Below, one piece after another: positions 32,522 through 41,132 of a DNA stretch of 64,000 nucleotides (the first letter of the stretch is position 1; each line of letters starts with the position of its first letter). A program made the position numbers and the translations under genes. The stretch spans positions 1 through 64,000 of the forward strand of contig CAZTYH010000001.1 of assembly GCA_964617565.1 (NCBI GenBank). Reading direction: 5' to 3'. This stretch comes from JAKJGV01 sp964617565. Lineage in GTDB: Bacteria > Verrucomicrobiota > Kiritimatiellia > CAIQIC01 > JAGNIJ01. The notes under the pieces were generated by a model. It was not told the origin of the DNA. It saw nothing but the letters and a program-made list of their open reading frames with translations, and did not search any database.

Positions 32522-32866
32522 ATGAAAACAATGAAAAAAGACGGGTTCACAATACTGGAAATCATGATCGCAGTGACGATTATCGGGTTCCTGGCAGGGT
32601 TGGCCATACCTGCATTCATGAAAACGCGGACAACGGCTCAGAGAACAAGATGCATTGATAACCTCCGACAGATAGCAAACTACAAGGAGATGTGGGCAAT
32701 GGAGAGCTTCGCCAACACGGGTACGGCTGTGGACGAAAGCGATATTGCTCCATTCTTTAAAACGGGGCTTCCCGAATGTCCTGGTGGAGGTGAGTACGAT
32801 TATACGGAGGTAGGAAGCCCTCCGCTCTGCAGCCTGCCGGAAGAATACGGACATGTCTTCGAGTAA
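32522..32866 (+). CDS. Type IV pilin-like protein 3
   Basis: A 114-aa prepilin, leader MKTMKKDG then FTILEIMIAVTIIGFLAGLAIP, with Gly at -1 and Glu at +5. The post-helix block TRCIDNLRQIANYKEMWAME is related to but clearly diverged from pilins 1 and 2. The start ATG 32522 follows GAGGGG; an upstream GTG at 32516 is less likely. It ends with Cys residues in PECPGG and PPLCSLPEE that may pair. Its own sigma-54-type promoter suggests it is made with the other two. Confidence 0.94.
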   Translation: MKTMKKDGFTILEIMIAVTIIGFLAGLAIPAFMKTRTTAQRTRCIDNLRQIANYKEMWAMESFANTGTAVDESDIAPFFKTGLPECPGGGEYDYTEVGSPPLCSLPEEYGHVFE

Positions 32867-32922
32867 GCGTATCCGCGTTTGATTATGAGCAGAGGCGTTG
32901 GCTTCAGGGTTTCCCGTGAACG

Positions 32923-34146
32923 TTATTTCGTGTCTGCTGAGTTCTGGGGCGGTGGCAGGTCGCGTGAGAAGGATATAAAGGTGTTGCGCCGCCGTGTGAT
33001 CGGCTTTTCGACGTGTACTGTCCTTACGGTTGCTCCCGCTGCATTCTTGAAAACCACGTCGAAGCTCTCAAGTTCCGGTGGACAGGGGACGCGGGCTACC
33101 TGCAGCCATCGCGGAAGCGTTTCCCATCGCCGGAGATCGGGTTGTTCCAGTAGTCCAATCAGGATGAATCGCATCAACTCTCCGGCCGCAGCGCTGTCGG
33201 TCTGGTTCTCCACGGCATCCGCAATAACCTCTTTCAAGATCACGCGCCCGACGGTCTTGGCGACCTTGCGCGCCGCCTCCATCTCGGCGGTGGTGAAGGC
33301 CAGCTCAAACGTATCCGCCAGGTTGTAACTGCGGCCGAGAACCTTTCCCTTGTGCTGGATTTCGGCATACATCGTCCGGCCGGGATTCCATCGTTCATTC
33401 CAGACATCAGAGCTGCCGGGAGATCGGCCCATGAACACAAAGCAAACCAACTCGTGTGACCACCGCTCTTCGGGGGGCAGGATTGCTTCCTGGTTCGGCG
33501 CGTCGTTTGTCGCGGGGCGGGGATAAATACGTCCTGTATCGGGCGAAACGATGTATTGATCGAGGATTCCGGAAGCCAATCGGTATTGCAGGGCAGCGTT
33601 CGAGTCATCGTCAATCATGGAAAGACAGAATCCCGCCATGTAGCGGGAAAACGCGTCCTCGGGATAATCGCTTTTCACCGAGGGATCCAGCGACTTGATT
33701 ATTCTCCGTGCCTCGACGGCTGCATTGTCCCAGTTCGCGACGGAGAGGTGGTTGATTGCGGTGAAGACGTGCACGTAGGTTCGCTCGAACGGCGTGCCGC
33801 GAAAACTCTGCACGCCGTCATTCACCACGAGGCTCGCCGCCCCCTTGGAGACGCTGTAGGTCTGAAGTTTTTCAAGCAGGTCGGCCGCCGCGATGAAGTC
33901 GCTCGAGCTTTCTTCATACTTTCCCGTGGCCTGACGGATCATGCCGCGCTCCATCAGGAGGAGAACGCGATCTATCTCGGGGACCTTGGCATCCACCAGG
34001 CGCTCTTCAGCCTTCTCATACTGGCCCGCATAGAACTGATAACGGGCGGCTTGAAGGGCGGGGGTCCTGCAGCCGCACAACACCAGCGCGGCGAGGATGA
34101 AACACCCCGCCGCGCTTAAATGTGCAATGGCGCGGCGCAGGGACAT
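32923..34146 (-). CDS. COG3014-like lipoprotein (LpoB-associated)
   Basis: A 407-aa lipoprotein. The signal peptide ends in LVLCGC, with Cys26 the likely lipidated residue, giving outer-membrane or periplasmic placement. The mature part starts with TPR-like helices (YQFYAGQYEKAEERLVDAK, GMIRQATGKYEESSSDFIAAADLL) and then the Ser-kgaasLVVNDG and AVEARRI blocks typical of COG3014 proteins, which in several phyla are encoded with LpoB. It lies 6 bases downstream of the LpoB-like gene on the same strand. Molecular role is not established; the context suggests peptidoglycan synthesis control. Confidence 0.82.
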   Translation of the reverse strand: MSLRRAIAHLSAAGCFILAALVLCGCRTPALQAARYQFYAGQYEKAEERLVDAKVPEIDRVLLLMERGMIRQATGKYEESSSDFIAAADLLEKLQTYSVSKGAASLVVNDGVQSFRGTPFERTYVHVFTAINHLSVANWDNAAVEARRIIKSLDPSVKSDYPEDAFSRYMAGFCLSMIDDDSNAALQYRLASGILDQYIVSPDTGRIYPRPATNDAPNQEAILPPEERWSHELVCFVFMGRSPGSSDVWNERWNPGRTMYAEIQHKGKVLGRSYNLADTFELAFTTAEMEAARKVAKTVGRVILKEVIADAVENQTDSAAAGELMRFILIGLLEQPDLRRWETLPRWLQVARVPCPPELESFDVVFKNAAGATVRTVHVEKPITRRRNTFISFSRDLPPPQNSADTK

Positions 34147-34152
34147 GGCCGT

Positions 34153-34773
34153 TTACCATCCGATCAGCGGCAGGCTGGCCTGGCGCGCGAACTCCTGCTC
34201 GGTAGTCCACGCAATCAAGCCGGTCTCGAGATCAGTAACTTCAATGGTCAGCTTGTAGTAATTAAGCTGCTGCTTGGACACGCGCACCTGGCGGGGCGAC
34301 GTGGATTCCATTTCCATCAGGGAACCGCTGAGCATGTAGCGGGCGCCGAGTTGACGGCCGACCTGCACCTGCGTGTCGGCGGTTGCGTGGGCCGCCTGGT
34401 ACCCCTGTTCGCGAAGAAGCTCTTCGCGCCGCGCTTCGTTCACGAATTGTGCCGCGCCGGATTGGATCAGGGCTGTGCGCATCTTGTCGGTCAGCGCCTT
34501 GGTATCCACGTAGCGGGATGTCCTGTTCTGGACGCCGGCGATCATCACGATCGGCGGAGAGGTTTTGTCTCGCAGGAATGGGCTGTTCAGCAGTTCATTG
34601 ACTACGTCCTGCGTGATATTCCGCATGTCCGAATAGTCATAGGTAGAGCCCATGTGGCGTTGTTCGCGCACATCCACATCGGCGGTGGAGGCGCGGAACG
34701 CGGCGCATCCACTGGAAAACAGGCCAAGCAAAACGACTAACCCCAGGTTGAGCAACATCGCGGAATTCTTCAT
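34153..34773 (-). CDS. LpoB-like penicillin-binding protein activator
   Basis: A 206-aa lipoprotein: signal peptide MKNSAMLLNLGLVVLLGLFSSGC with Cys23 lipidated. The mature domain has STYDYSDMRNITQDVVNELL, IVMIAGVQNRTSRYVDTKALTDKMRTALIQSG and LGARYMLSGSL, the core of LpoB/CsgG-like activators. LpoB reaches from the outer membrane to stimulate PBP1b transpeptidase activity. It is the first gene of a two-gene operon with the COG3014-like lipoprotein. The divergent nitroreductase gene starts 91 bases away. Confidence 0.9.
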   Translation of the reverse strand: MKNSAMLLNLGLVVLLGLFSSGCAAFRASTADVDVREQRHMGSTYDYSDMRNITQDVVNELLNSPFLRDKTSPPIVMIAGVQNRTSRYVDTKALTDKMRTALIQSGAAQFVNEARREELLREQGYQAAHATADTQVQVGRQLGARYMLSGSLMEMESTSPRQVRVSKQQLNYYKLTIEVTDLETGLIAWTTEQEFARQASLPLIGW

Positions 34774-34864
34774 TGTTATTCTCCTCTCTGCCAGCTTAGA
34801 CGTTCTATGGTTAGCTTATATTCAAGGCTTGTTCAAGCGTTTAGGCAGCTTAAAGTAGTTACAT

Positions 34865-35407
34865 ATGCGATTTTTTGAACTGATTGGAAAGCGGCAGAGC
34901 GACCGGCGTTATGCGGAAAAGCCGGTTTCGCGCGAGGTAATTGAACGTTGTCTGGAGGCCGCGCGCCTTGCGCCGTCCGCCTGCAATTCGCAGCCCTGGA
35001 CGTTCATCGTCGTGGATCATCCGGAAGACCGCGATCGCCTTGCTGCCGCCGCTTTTTCAGGCATCTACAACATGAACCGTTTCGCGGCGCGTGCGCCGGT
35101 GCTGGTGGCCGTTGTTACGGAGCGTTCCAAGTACATCGCGCGGCTGGGTGGAATGATTCGCGGCATTCAGTACAGTCTTCTCGACATCGGCGCCGCCTGC
35201 GAGCATTTCGTCCTGCAGGCGGCGGAGGAGGGGGTGGGAACCTGCTGGCTCGGTTGGTTTGACGAGAAAGCCGTGAAGCGTGTTCTCGATTTGCCGCGCC
35301 ATGCGCGCGTGGATGTGTTGATCAGTATGGGATATCCCGGGGACGGGACCGTTCGTGATAAAAAACGCAAAACGCCGGCGGAGGTCTGGCGATATTTCCG
35401 GCCATGA
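34865..35407 (+). CDS. Nitroreductase-family flavoprotein
   Basis: A 180-aa FMN-dependent nitroreductase-like protein. RQSDRRYAEKPVSREV near the start and APSACNSQPWTFIVV near 36-50 are the FMN phosphate- and ring-binding blocks, and EEGVGTCWLGWFDEKAVKRVL near 121-141 the second FMN block. Family members reduce nitro, quinone or flavin substrates; the substrate here is unknown. The gene overlaps the next by ATGA, so it is coupled to the YihY-cNMP fusion. Confidence 0.92.
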   Translation: MRFFELIGKRQSDRRYAEKPVSREVIERCLEAARLAPSACNSQPWTFIVVDHPEDRDRLAAAAFSGIYNMNRFAARAPVLVAVVTERSKYIARLGGMIRGIQYSLLDIGAACEHFVLQAAEEGVGTCWLGWFDEKAVKRVLDLPRHARVDVLISMGYPGDGTVRDKKRKTPAEVWRYFRP

Positions 35408-36672
35408 ATAACCGCAATACGAGCCTGGGCCATTGGGCGGGAGATTCTGCGAGGAAGCTTTTGCGCATGGTCACTTTGACGTGGGTGGTCCTCAAGGAAG
35501 CGGTTCGATCATTTATCGTCAATCGTCACGCGGCCGCCGCGGCCACTTTGGCTTATTACGGATTCCTTGCGCTCATGCCGCTGATGCTGCTTGTGGTTTT
35601 TGCACTGAGCCTGGTGGTGCGTTCGTCGGCCGACATCCTGGCGGCCATGGAAAATCTCACCACGCATCTCTTTCCTGTCTTCGGACAATCCATGCTTGAG
35701 GACCTCCTGGCTGTTTCCGGGGGCAAAGTTTGGGGCGTGGTCAGCACGGTCATCCTGCTCTGGTCCATCACGCCGTTTGCGGGCGCGGTTCGCAATGCCA
35801 TGTTCGATGTATTTCGTGTCGAAGGCGGCATGCGTTTCTGGAAAGCACAGCTTTTCGATGTTGGGGCCGTGCTCGCACTGCTTGCGCTTTTCCTTTTCCT
35901 GGCTGCCAGCCGGGTGCTGTATTCTCTGGTTCCGGCACTGGCCGTTCCGTTGGCGGGGATCCCCGACGCGGTGCGCACACTCGGCCTGTTCCTGTTGAGC
36001 GTGTGCGTCCTGGTCTTCTTCTATAAAGCTTTTTCGCCCGTCCGTCTCCGGCTTTGGGAGGCGGCATGCGGTGCGGCCGGAACCACGGTATTGCTGGGGG
36101 TGATTCGCCCTCTTTTCGGCCTGGTCCTGGAGTTCAATCCAAACTATGGATATGCGTTCGGCTCGCTGAAAACGATTTTCCTGTTGATCGTTTGGGTTTA
36201 CTACACGTTCGCGGTGTTGCTGCTCGGCGCCGGAATCATCGCTGCGGTTCACCGGCGGGACGCATTGCTTCTGCGCGGCCTGTTCCTCGGTGTCGGGACC
36301 GGTCGGTCGTCAACGCGCCGGCTTCTCAACCGCTTTGTCGTGGAACATCTGCGAGGGGAAAAACTGTTTGAAGAGGGCGGTGCGGGATCGGAGATGTATT
36401 ACATTGTGTCCGGCGAAGTGAATATTACGAAGGGCGAGCGGCAACTCGCGTGTCTTCGGGCGGGCGATTATTTCGGTGAAATGTCCATGCTGCTCGGCGT
36501 GTCGCGAACGGCGGCGGCAGTCGTGGCGTCGGATTCTGCCGAGTTGGTCCGCATATCCATGGAAAACTTCGACACTATTCTCCGCGAGGAGCCGCGCATT
36601 GTCAGATCCATGCTGGTTAAAATGGCGGAGCGGCTGGAGTCAACGAATCGGATGGTGGAAGAGAAGAAGTGA
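35404..36672 (+). CDS. YihY/BrkB membrane protein fused to cyclic-nucleotide-binding domain
   Basis: A 422-aa fusion. Residues 20-285 are a YihY/UPF0761 domain with about six membrane helices, including AATLAYYGFLALMPLMLLVV and GAGIIAAVHRRDALLLRGL near the end. Residues 300-415 are a cNMP-binding (CRP-type) domain: EEGGAGSEMYYIVSGEVNI, then the phosphate-binding cassette GDYFGEMSMLLGVSRTAAAV with Glu and Arg-Thr-Ala in place, so ligand binding is possible. There is no DNA-binding HTH after it. YihY proteins have no firmly known activity; the fusion implies that a membrane activity is gated by a cyclic nucleotide. Confidence 0.9.
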   Translation: MNNRNTSLGHWAGDSARKLLRMVTLTWVVLKEAVRSFIVNRHAAAAATLAYYGFLALMPLMLLVVFALSLVVRSSADILAAMENLTTHLFPVFGQSMLEDLLAVSGGKVWGVVSTVILLWSITPFAGAVRNAMFDVFRVEGGMRFWKAQLFDVGAVLALLALFLFLAASRVLYSLVPALAVPLAGIPDAVRTLGLFLLSVCVLVFFYKAFSPVRLRLWEAACGAAGTTVLLGVIRPLFGLVLEFNPNYGYAFGSLKTIFLLIVWVYYTFAVLLLGAGIIAAVHRRDALLLRGLFLGVGTGRSSTRRLLNRFVVEHLRGEKLFEEGGAGSEMYYIVSGEVNITKGERQLACLRAGDYFGEMSMLLGVSRTAAAVVASDSAELVRISMENFDTILREEPRIVRSMLVKMAERLESTNRMVEEKK

Positions 36673-36674
36673 CA

Positions 36675-36700
36675 GAGGTCAGAGGGCAGAAGTCGGGTCA
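36675..36700 (+). repeat. 7-bp tandem repeat array (GAGGTCA type)
   Basis: Units GAGGTCA, GAGGGCA, GAAGTCG and a partial GGTCA between the convergent ends of the YihY-cNMP gene and the ATP-grasp gene; it just touches the latter stop. Same unit as the arrays at 14937 and 48770. Confidence 0.7.
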
Positions 36701-37717
36701 ATCTTTTGTCTCGGCGCTGATGCCGGCACGGCGGGCGGCGAGTTGGGCGATTTTACCGATCAGCGCATCGTATTCCAATCCACCCCTCAGCGCGGAGAGT
36801 GCGAGGTCATCGTCCGGAGAAAGATCGGGATTCGGATTTGCCTCGAGGAAAACCACCTCATTTTCCGCGGTTACCCGCAGGTCAATGCGCGCATAATCAC
36901 GCAGCGATAGAAGACTGTAAATCCGCTTACTGATCCGCCCGATACGGTCCGCGAGCGGCGGCGGGAGCTCGGCATCGGTGTACTCGATCTGCCACTTTTT
37001 GCGGTATGACTTGTCGCTTTTAACTTTCGAAGTCGCGATGTGCGGCCCCGCGCCTTCCGTGTTGCCGAACTTCAATTCCCGCGGAGGCAGCGCGGTAAGC
37101 CGGTCGTTTCCGAGTACGCCGACATACAGCTCCCGGCCCTCCACGTATTCTTCGCAGATGACCGGCTGTTTCATGCGCTCATGGATCATGCGGAAACGGT
37201 CCTTCAGCTCATCGTCGGTGCGAACGATGGATGCCAGGGAAATGCCGTCGGATCCGTCTTCATACACGGGCTTCACGATAGCCGGGTAACGCACGCGGCC
37301 CGCGGGACGGTTTTTGTCCACGGCGACAGACCAGAATTGGGGGACGCGAATATGGTGATATCCCAGGACGCGTTTGCAGGTCGCCTTGTCCCGGCAGAGC
37401 ATCAGCCCGGTCGGTCCGGTCCCGGTGAAAGGAAGGTGTAGAAGCTCAAGCAGCGCGGCGACATGGGAATCTTTTCTGCGGTCGCCCTCGAAATGCTCCG
37501 TGAGGTTGAAAACAAGTTGCGGGGCTTGCTCGACCAGTGCATCCATCGTTTTTCTTACATCCGGGCCGAACGGCAGCGCGTACGTTTCGTATCCTTTCCG
37601 GCGAAGCGCCTGGATGACATGGCGCTCCATCATACCCCGGTCGTCTTTCGAATGGCTTTCGAATTGCAGATCGGATTCGATGATGACGTCATGATCCACC
37701 AGGGCGACGATTTTCAT
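36698..37717 (-). CDS. ATP-grasp ligase, D-Ala-D-Ala ligase-like
   Basis: A 339-aa ATP-grasp protein with the D-alanine--D-alanine ligase fold: DALVEQAPQLVFNLTEHFEGD, LPFTGTGPTGLMLCRDKATCKRVL, the ATP-binding KPVYEDGSDGISLAS, EEYVEGRELYVGVLG and metal-binding FLEANPNPDLSPDDD. The N-terminus reads MKIVALVDHDVI rather than a Ddl start, and specificity residues differ, so peptide or amino-acid ligation other than D-Ala-D-Ala is likely. It overlaps by ATGA the upstream gene for an HExxH metallopeptidase-like protein. The pair suggests making and breaking of an unusual amide bond. Confidence 0.88.
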   Translation of the reverse strand: MKIVALVDHDVIIESDLQFESHSKDDRGMMERHVIQALRRKGYETYALPFGPDVRKTMDALVEQAPQLVFNLTEHFEGDRRKDSHVAALLELLHLPFTGTGPTGLMLCRDKATCKRVLGYHHIRVPQFWSVAVDKNRPAGRVRYPAIVKPVYEDGSDGISLASIVRTDDELKDRFRMIHERMKQPVICEEYVEGRELYVGVLGNDRLTALPPRELKFGNTEGAGPHIATSKVKSDKSYRKKWQIEYTDAELPPPLADRIGRISKRIYSLLSLRDYARIDLRVTAENEVVFLEANPNPDLSPDDDLALSALRGGLEYDALIGKIAQLAARRAGISAETKD

Positions 37718-38802
37718 GGTTTGCTTTCCCGTTTTACGGTGCGGAGATAGCGTTCCCGGGCCTCGAGCACAAACGATGCGATGCAGATTCCCGCGGGCAG
37801 AAGATGATCCTGTTCCGGCCCGCGCAGGCGCAGTCCCAGTTCCCGTGCGCGGGCCCCGAGCCTGCGGATGATGTTATCAGCGACGTACTTCGGCACGCGG
37901 GCCCAGAGCGCAATGGTATCCACGAGCTTCCTCCGATTGCGGCTGAGAAAACGGGCGGCACTGACCTGGTCGCCCGCGTCCGTTGTGAAAAGCCGGTGAA
38001 GGGCCTTGTCGTAGAAACCGGGGTATGCGGTTGCGAATTCCTTGCGTTTCTGCCTGTAGTGCTTGTCGAGTGTGGCGCGTGTGTTTTTCGCGGCCCAACG
38101 CCGGGGGCCGGAAGCGACGAGCGGCCGGTGCTGGGCGATCTGCCGCATGAGGTGATCCACGTATTCCAGTTTTTTCAGTGCGCCCCATTCAGCATAGCGC
38201 GCGCGCCAATCCAGGCCCGGGGTGAGCCATACCGCGAAGGTCTCCGCGAAATCTTCGTCGGGATGTGCCTGGGCATAGTTGTCCTCAAGATGCACCACAT
38301 ACTGCCGGCTGTAGGGGCGCATGTAGTACTCGTGCGGTTCGTAGTCCGCTGTCATGGACCCGAACAGCTCGCGCCATCGAGTTCGCCGGTAAAGTTTGTA
38401 AGCATAGTTGAAAGCATGGCCGGCTTCATGGCGGAGCAGCTTCATGCACTCTTTTTCATCGGCGCCTTCGGCCTCGAGCATCATTGTTTTTTCGAGGCGG
38501 ACCAGGCGCGAATGGACGAGATAAAAGGGGATGCCGATGGCGGGAACCCCGTCCGGGCACAACCATTCGGTTGCCAGGTAACAGGGCGGGCGGAATTGCA
38601 ATCCCCTGGCGTGAAGCTCGTCGTAAAGCTGTGTAATGCGCGCCGCAAGAGGGGACCCCTCGATGCTTACCTTGAGTTCGCAAACCCGCCATTTCAGCAA
38701 TGTCGCGTCATCAAGATTTTCCCATGCGGGAGATGATGAGTCGGCGGGCGCCGTTGTTGCGGCCGCTTGTGCGTCTGGTGGTTGTGCGGCAGTGTCTGTC
38801 AT
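37714..38802 (-). CDS. Putative zinc metallopeptidase (HEAGH), partner of ATP-grasp gene
   Basis: A 362-aa cytoplasmic-looking protein without signal peptide. The zinc motif HEAGHAFNYAYKL has His125, Glu126 and His129. A later DEDFAETFAVWLTP segment near 188-201 fits the EFFAEAFA-type third-ligand helix of gluzincins. The first 25 residues are Ala/Pro-rich and disordered; the C-terminal third is basic and helical. I do not recognise a named family. It is the first gene of a two-gene operon, overlapping the ATP-grasp ligase by ATGA, and is divergent from a 25-aa ORF and an exonuclease gene. Confidence 0.82.
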   Translation of the reverse strand: MTDTAAQPPDAQAAATTAPADSSSPAWENLDDATLLKWRVCELKVSIEGSPLAARITQLYDELHARGLQFRPPCYLATEWLCPDGVPAIGIPFYLVHSRLVRLEKTMMLEAEGADEKECMKLLRHEAGHAFNYAYKLYRRTRWRELFGSMTADYEPHEYYMRPYSRQYVVHLEDNYAQAHPDEDFAETFAVWLTPGLDWRARYAEWGALKKLEYVDHLMRQIAQHRPLVASGPRRWAAKNTRATLDKHYRQKRKEFATAYPGFYDKALHRLFTTDAGDQVSAARFLSRNRRKLVDTIALWARVPKYVADNIIRRLGARARELGLRLRGPEQDHLLPAGICIASFVLEARERYLRTVKRESKP

Positions 38803-38861
38803 TTCAGCCTGCGGACTCGGGGCGTATTGAAGACATTCGCCGATGCGAAAAACAAGGAGAA

Positions 38862-38939
38862 ATGGGCAAAAAACGTAAAAGTGTTGTATTGCTCGCAGGG
38901 TCCTTTATATTCGCGTGCCTTTGGAGACGGCGTAAATGA
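38862..38939 (+). CDS. 25-aa hydrophobic basic-ended small ORF
   Basis: A 25-aa ORF (MGKKRKSV...CLWRRRK) that is a short hydrophobic segment with three basic residues at each end, enough for one membrane helix. AAGGAG precedes the ATG, though only 2 bases away. Its stop overlaps the start of the exonuclease gene by ATGA. It could be a small membrane protein, a translational leader, or a chance ORF. Confidence 0.4.
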   Translation: MGKKRKSVVLLAGSFIFACLWRRRK

Positions 38940-39550
38940 ACCAGCCGGCGCATAGTCATAGTCATCTTTCAATATCCAGTGAACAGGTGAATGCCCTTCC
39001 CCTGTATCGCTACGATGGACGCATTTGTCTTGTCGCAGACGATCGCGCGATGGGCCGGATTCTGCCGCGGCTGGAAAAAGAGTCCCTTTTGGGGTTCGAC
39101 ACGGAGACCAAGCCGTCCTTCAAGAAAGGTGAGTCTTATCCCCCCTCGCTGGTGCAGCTTGCCGCATCGGACGTGGTTTATGTGATTCAACTGAGTGAAT
39201 TGCGCGACCGGGACTGGTTTCGGCGCATATTTACCTCAAATCGCATCGTCAAGGCCGGTGTAAGCACGGGATACGATGTAAAGAAACTCCAGGAGTTGCA
39301 TGCTTTTGAGCCCGGCGGATTCGTGGACCTGGCGGATCTTGCCGCCAAGGCCGGCATACGGAACCGCGGACTTCGAGGACTCGCCGGATTATTGATGGGG
39401 ATCAGGGTTTCCAAGGGCGCGCGCCGTTCAAACTGGGCGAGACGTACCCTTACGGAAAGCCAATTGCTTTATGCAGCCACCGATGCATGGTTGTGCCGGG
39501 AACTGTTTATTCACATGACACGGCCCGAGTCGCAGTCTCCATCGGGCTGA
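38936..39550 (+). CDS. RNase D-like 3'-5' exonuclease
   Basis: A 204-aa DEDD-family exonuclease domain. Exo I is LGFDTETKPSF near 52-62, Exo II is KAGVSTGYDVKKL near 105-117 and Exo III ends in YAATDAWLCREL near 178-189 (DEDDy form, Tyr-x3-Asp). No HRDC domain follows, so it is the short form. It probably trims the 3' ends of RNA, or acts on DNA. The ATG overlaps the stop of the 25-aa ORF upstream. Confidence 0.92.
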   Translation: MNQPAHSHSHLSISSEQVNALPLYRYDGRICLVADDRAMGRILPRLEKESLLGFDTETKPSFKKGESYPPSLVQLAASDVVYVIQLSELRDRDWFRRIFTSNRIVKAGVSTGYDVKKLQELHAFEPGGFVDLADLAAKAGIRNRGLRGLAGLLMGIRVSKGARRSNWARRTLTESQLLYAATDAWLCRELFIHMTRPESQSPSG

Positions 39551-39680
39551 GGGCTTTCCATGCGGTTTATATTTCATCCCGGCCTGCTGCTGACGTACAG
39601 TTGTAAATGGGGTATCTACCAATCAGCCGGGTGAGGTGTATGCTGTTATTGCGTTCGTGGAACGCGGATTATTGAACGGC

Positions 39681-41132
39681 ATGCTGAAAATAGATCCATT
39701 TCGAAGCTGTACTGTGAAAGCGCTTGCGCTGGTGCTGCTGGTTTTTTCCAGGCCCTGGCCCTGCGTAGCGGCCCAGGCTTCCGATTCCGCCGGTGTTCCT
39801 CTGGGCGTTGTGCGCGTGGTCCAGGCGCGTTTGCCGATCCCCGTTGATAATGCCCGTCGTTCGTTCAAGGTGGGCGACCGGGCCCAGCTTTTTCAGGAGA
39901 ACGAAGAATTCTTTATTGCCCTTGTTGATAAACCTTTCGACAGCAAGCTGCTGGTAGCCGTGCCCCTGAGAAAGGGCGGTGGTAAAACCGCATGGGTTAC
40001 CCCGGAGAATGTCATGTTTTTCGGAACGGAAGTGGCAGCAGTTGAAGGGCGTCTCTACCTTCGGGCCGATGAGGAGCTTTCAGTCATTCGCGAGGAAGCG
40101 GGACGTTACGAGGTTGTTGTCGAACGATTGGGCCAGCAGGCGGCCGTATGGATATCAAAAGCCGATCCGGGCGTCCGGTTCACTCCAAACCCCACGCTGT
40201 CTGAAGCCGGTGCGCAAGTCCGGGATATAGCGGCGGTACCCCGCCTGGAGCCTGTTGCCGCAAGCCGGCCGATTGAGAACGAGAAAAAGACGCGGGCCGC
40301 CGTCCGGCGGGCATTGCGTCATGAAGCAGCCGTTGTGCCGGAAGGACCGAAGAAGGTTGAACACCTGTTTCCCGAAATGGATGAGCAGTTGATTTCCTTC
40401 ATGCTGCCAACCGTGCCGGGCCTCGACTGGGACTCGGTGGAGCCTGACCGCATTGAGCCGGTGCTGACCGAACGCCTTGAGGAAATGATGGCCGATGTGC
40501 TGTATGCGATCAAACAGCGCCTCCAGTTGTTTGCTATTGTGCTACTGGCCCTGGTGTTGTTGATCGCACTTTTTGTGTTTGGCCTGCGGCGTGCCGTTCT
40601 CAAGCATGCCCATGAGCCGTCGCGCAGGAAACTCGTGATGCTCCAGGAGCCCAAGGAAGAACCGGCCGCAGCACCCAAGGAAGAACCTGAGAAACAAGGG
40701 CTTGGCGCCGATTTTTCCGGTTCTGTTGCTTCGATGTCACTGGGCGCGGTCACCCAGTTTCTGAATTCCGACAAGGAAACCGGCGTGCTGACGATTTCGG
40801 AGGATGATCACAAGCGCATGGGTACCATGGTGTTCATGGGTGGTGAAATTATTGACGCGCAGACATCCAAAAAACGTGGCGTCCCAGCGGTCTATGAGCT
40901 CCTGAAATGCAAGAAGGGTTTATTTGCTTTTGTGCGACAGCCCAAGGTGGATGCGAAGCGAACAGTGGATCAGGGGACGATTGCGTTGTTGCTGGACGCG
41001 CACCGCGAACTGGATGAGACACATGGCGGTGAAGAGGAGGCGCAGGCTGCGTCGGCCGCGACTCAAAAGCCGGCCAAAAAGGAAAAGGCTTCGTCCGGTG
41101 GTTTGCGCATCAAGCGTCGCGCAGACCACTGA
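39681..41132 (+). CDS. DUF4388 (PATAN) membrane protein, paralogue 1
   Basis: About 483 aa from ATG 39681 (GTG 39636 is an alternative). A signal-type helix at about 13-23 ends in VAAQA. The periplasmic part has FKVGDRAQLFQENEEFFIAL and KTAWVTPENVMFFG, shared with the protein at 58226. A membrane helix lies at about 283-303 (LFAIVLLALVLLIALFVFG). The cytoplasmic C-terminus (about 341-445) is a DUF4388/PATAN domain: GADFSGSVASMSLGAVTQFLN, KETGVLTI, GEIIDAQ and KGLFAFVR. PATAN domains occur in regulators of pilus motility. It converges with and overlaps by 23 bases the HhH-roadblock gene. Confidence 0.88.
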   Translation: MLKIDPFRSCTVKALALVLLVFSRPWPCVAAQASDSAGVPLGVVRVVQARLPIPVDNARRSFKVGDRAQLFQENEEFFIALVDKPFDSKLLVAVPLRKGGGKTAWVTPENVMFFGTEVAAVEGRLYLRADEELSVIREEAGRYEVVVERLGQQAAVWISKADPGVRFTPNPTLSEAGAQVRDIAAVPRLEPVAASRPIENEKKTRAAVRRALRHEAAVVPEGPKKVEHLFPEMDEQLISFMLPTVPGLDWDSVEPDRIEPVLTERLEEMMADVLYAIKQRLQLFAIVLLALVLLIALFVFGLRRAVLKHAHEPSRRKLVMLQEPKEEPAAAPKEEPEKQGLGADFSGSVASMSLGAVTQFLNSDKETGVLTISEDDHKRMGTMVFMGGEIIDAQTSKKRGVPAVYELLKCKKGLFAFVRQPKVDAKRTVDQGTIALLLDAHRELDETHGGEEEAQAASAATQKPAKKEKASSGGLRIKRRADH

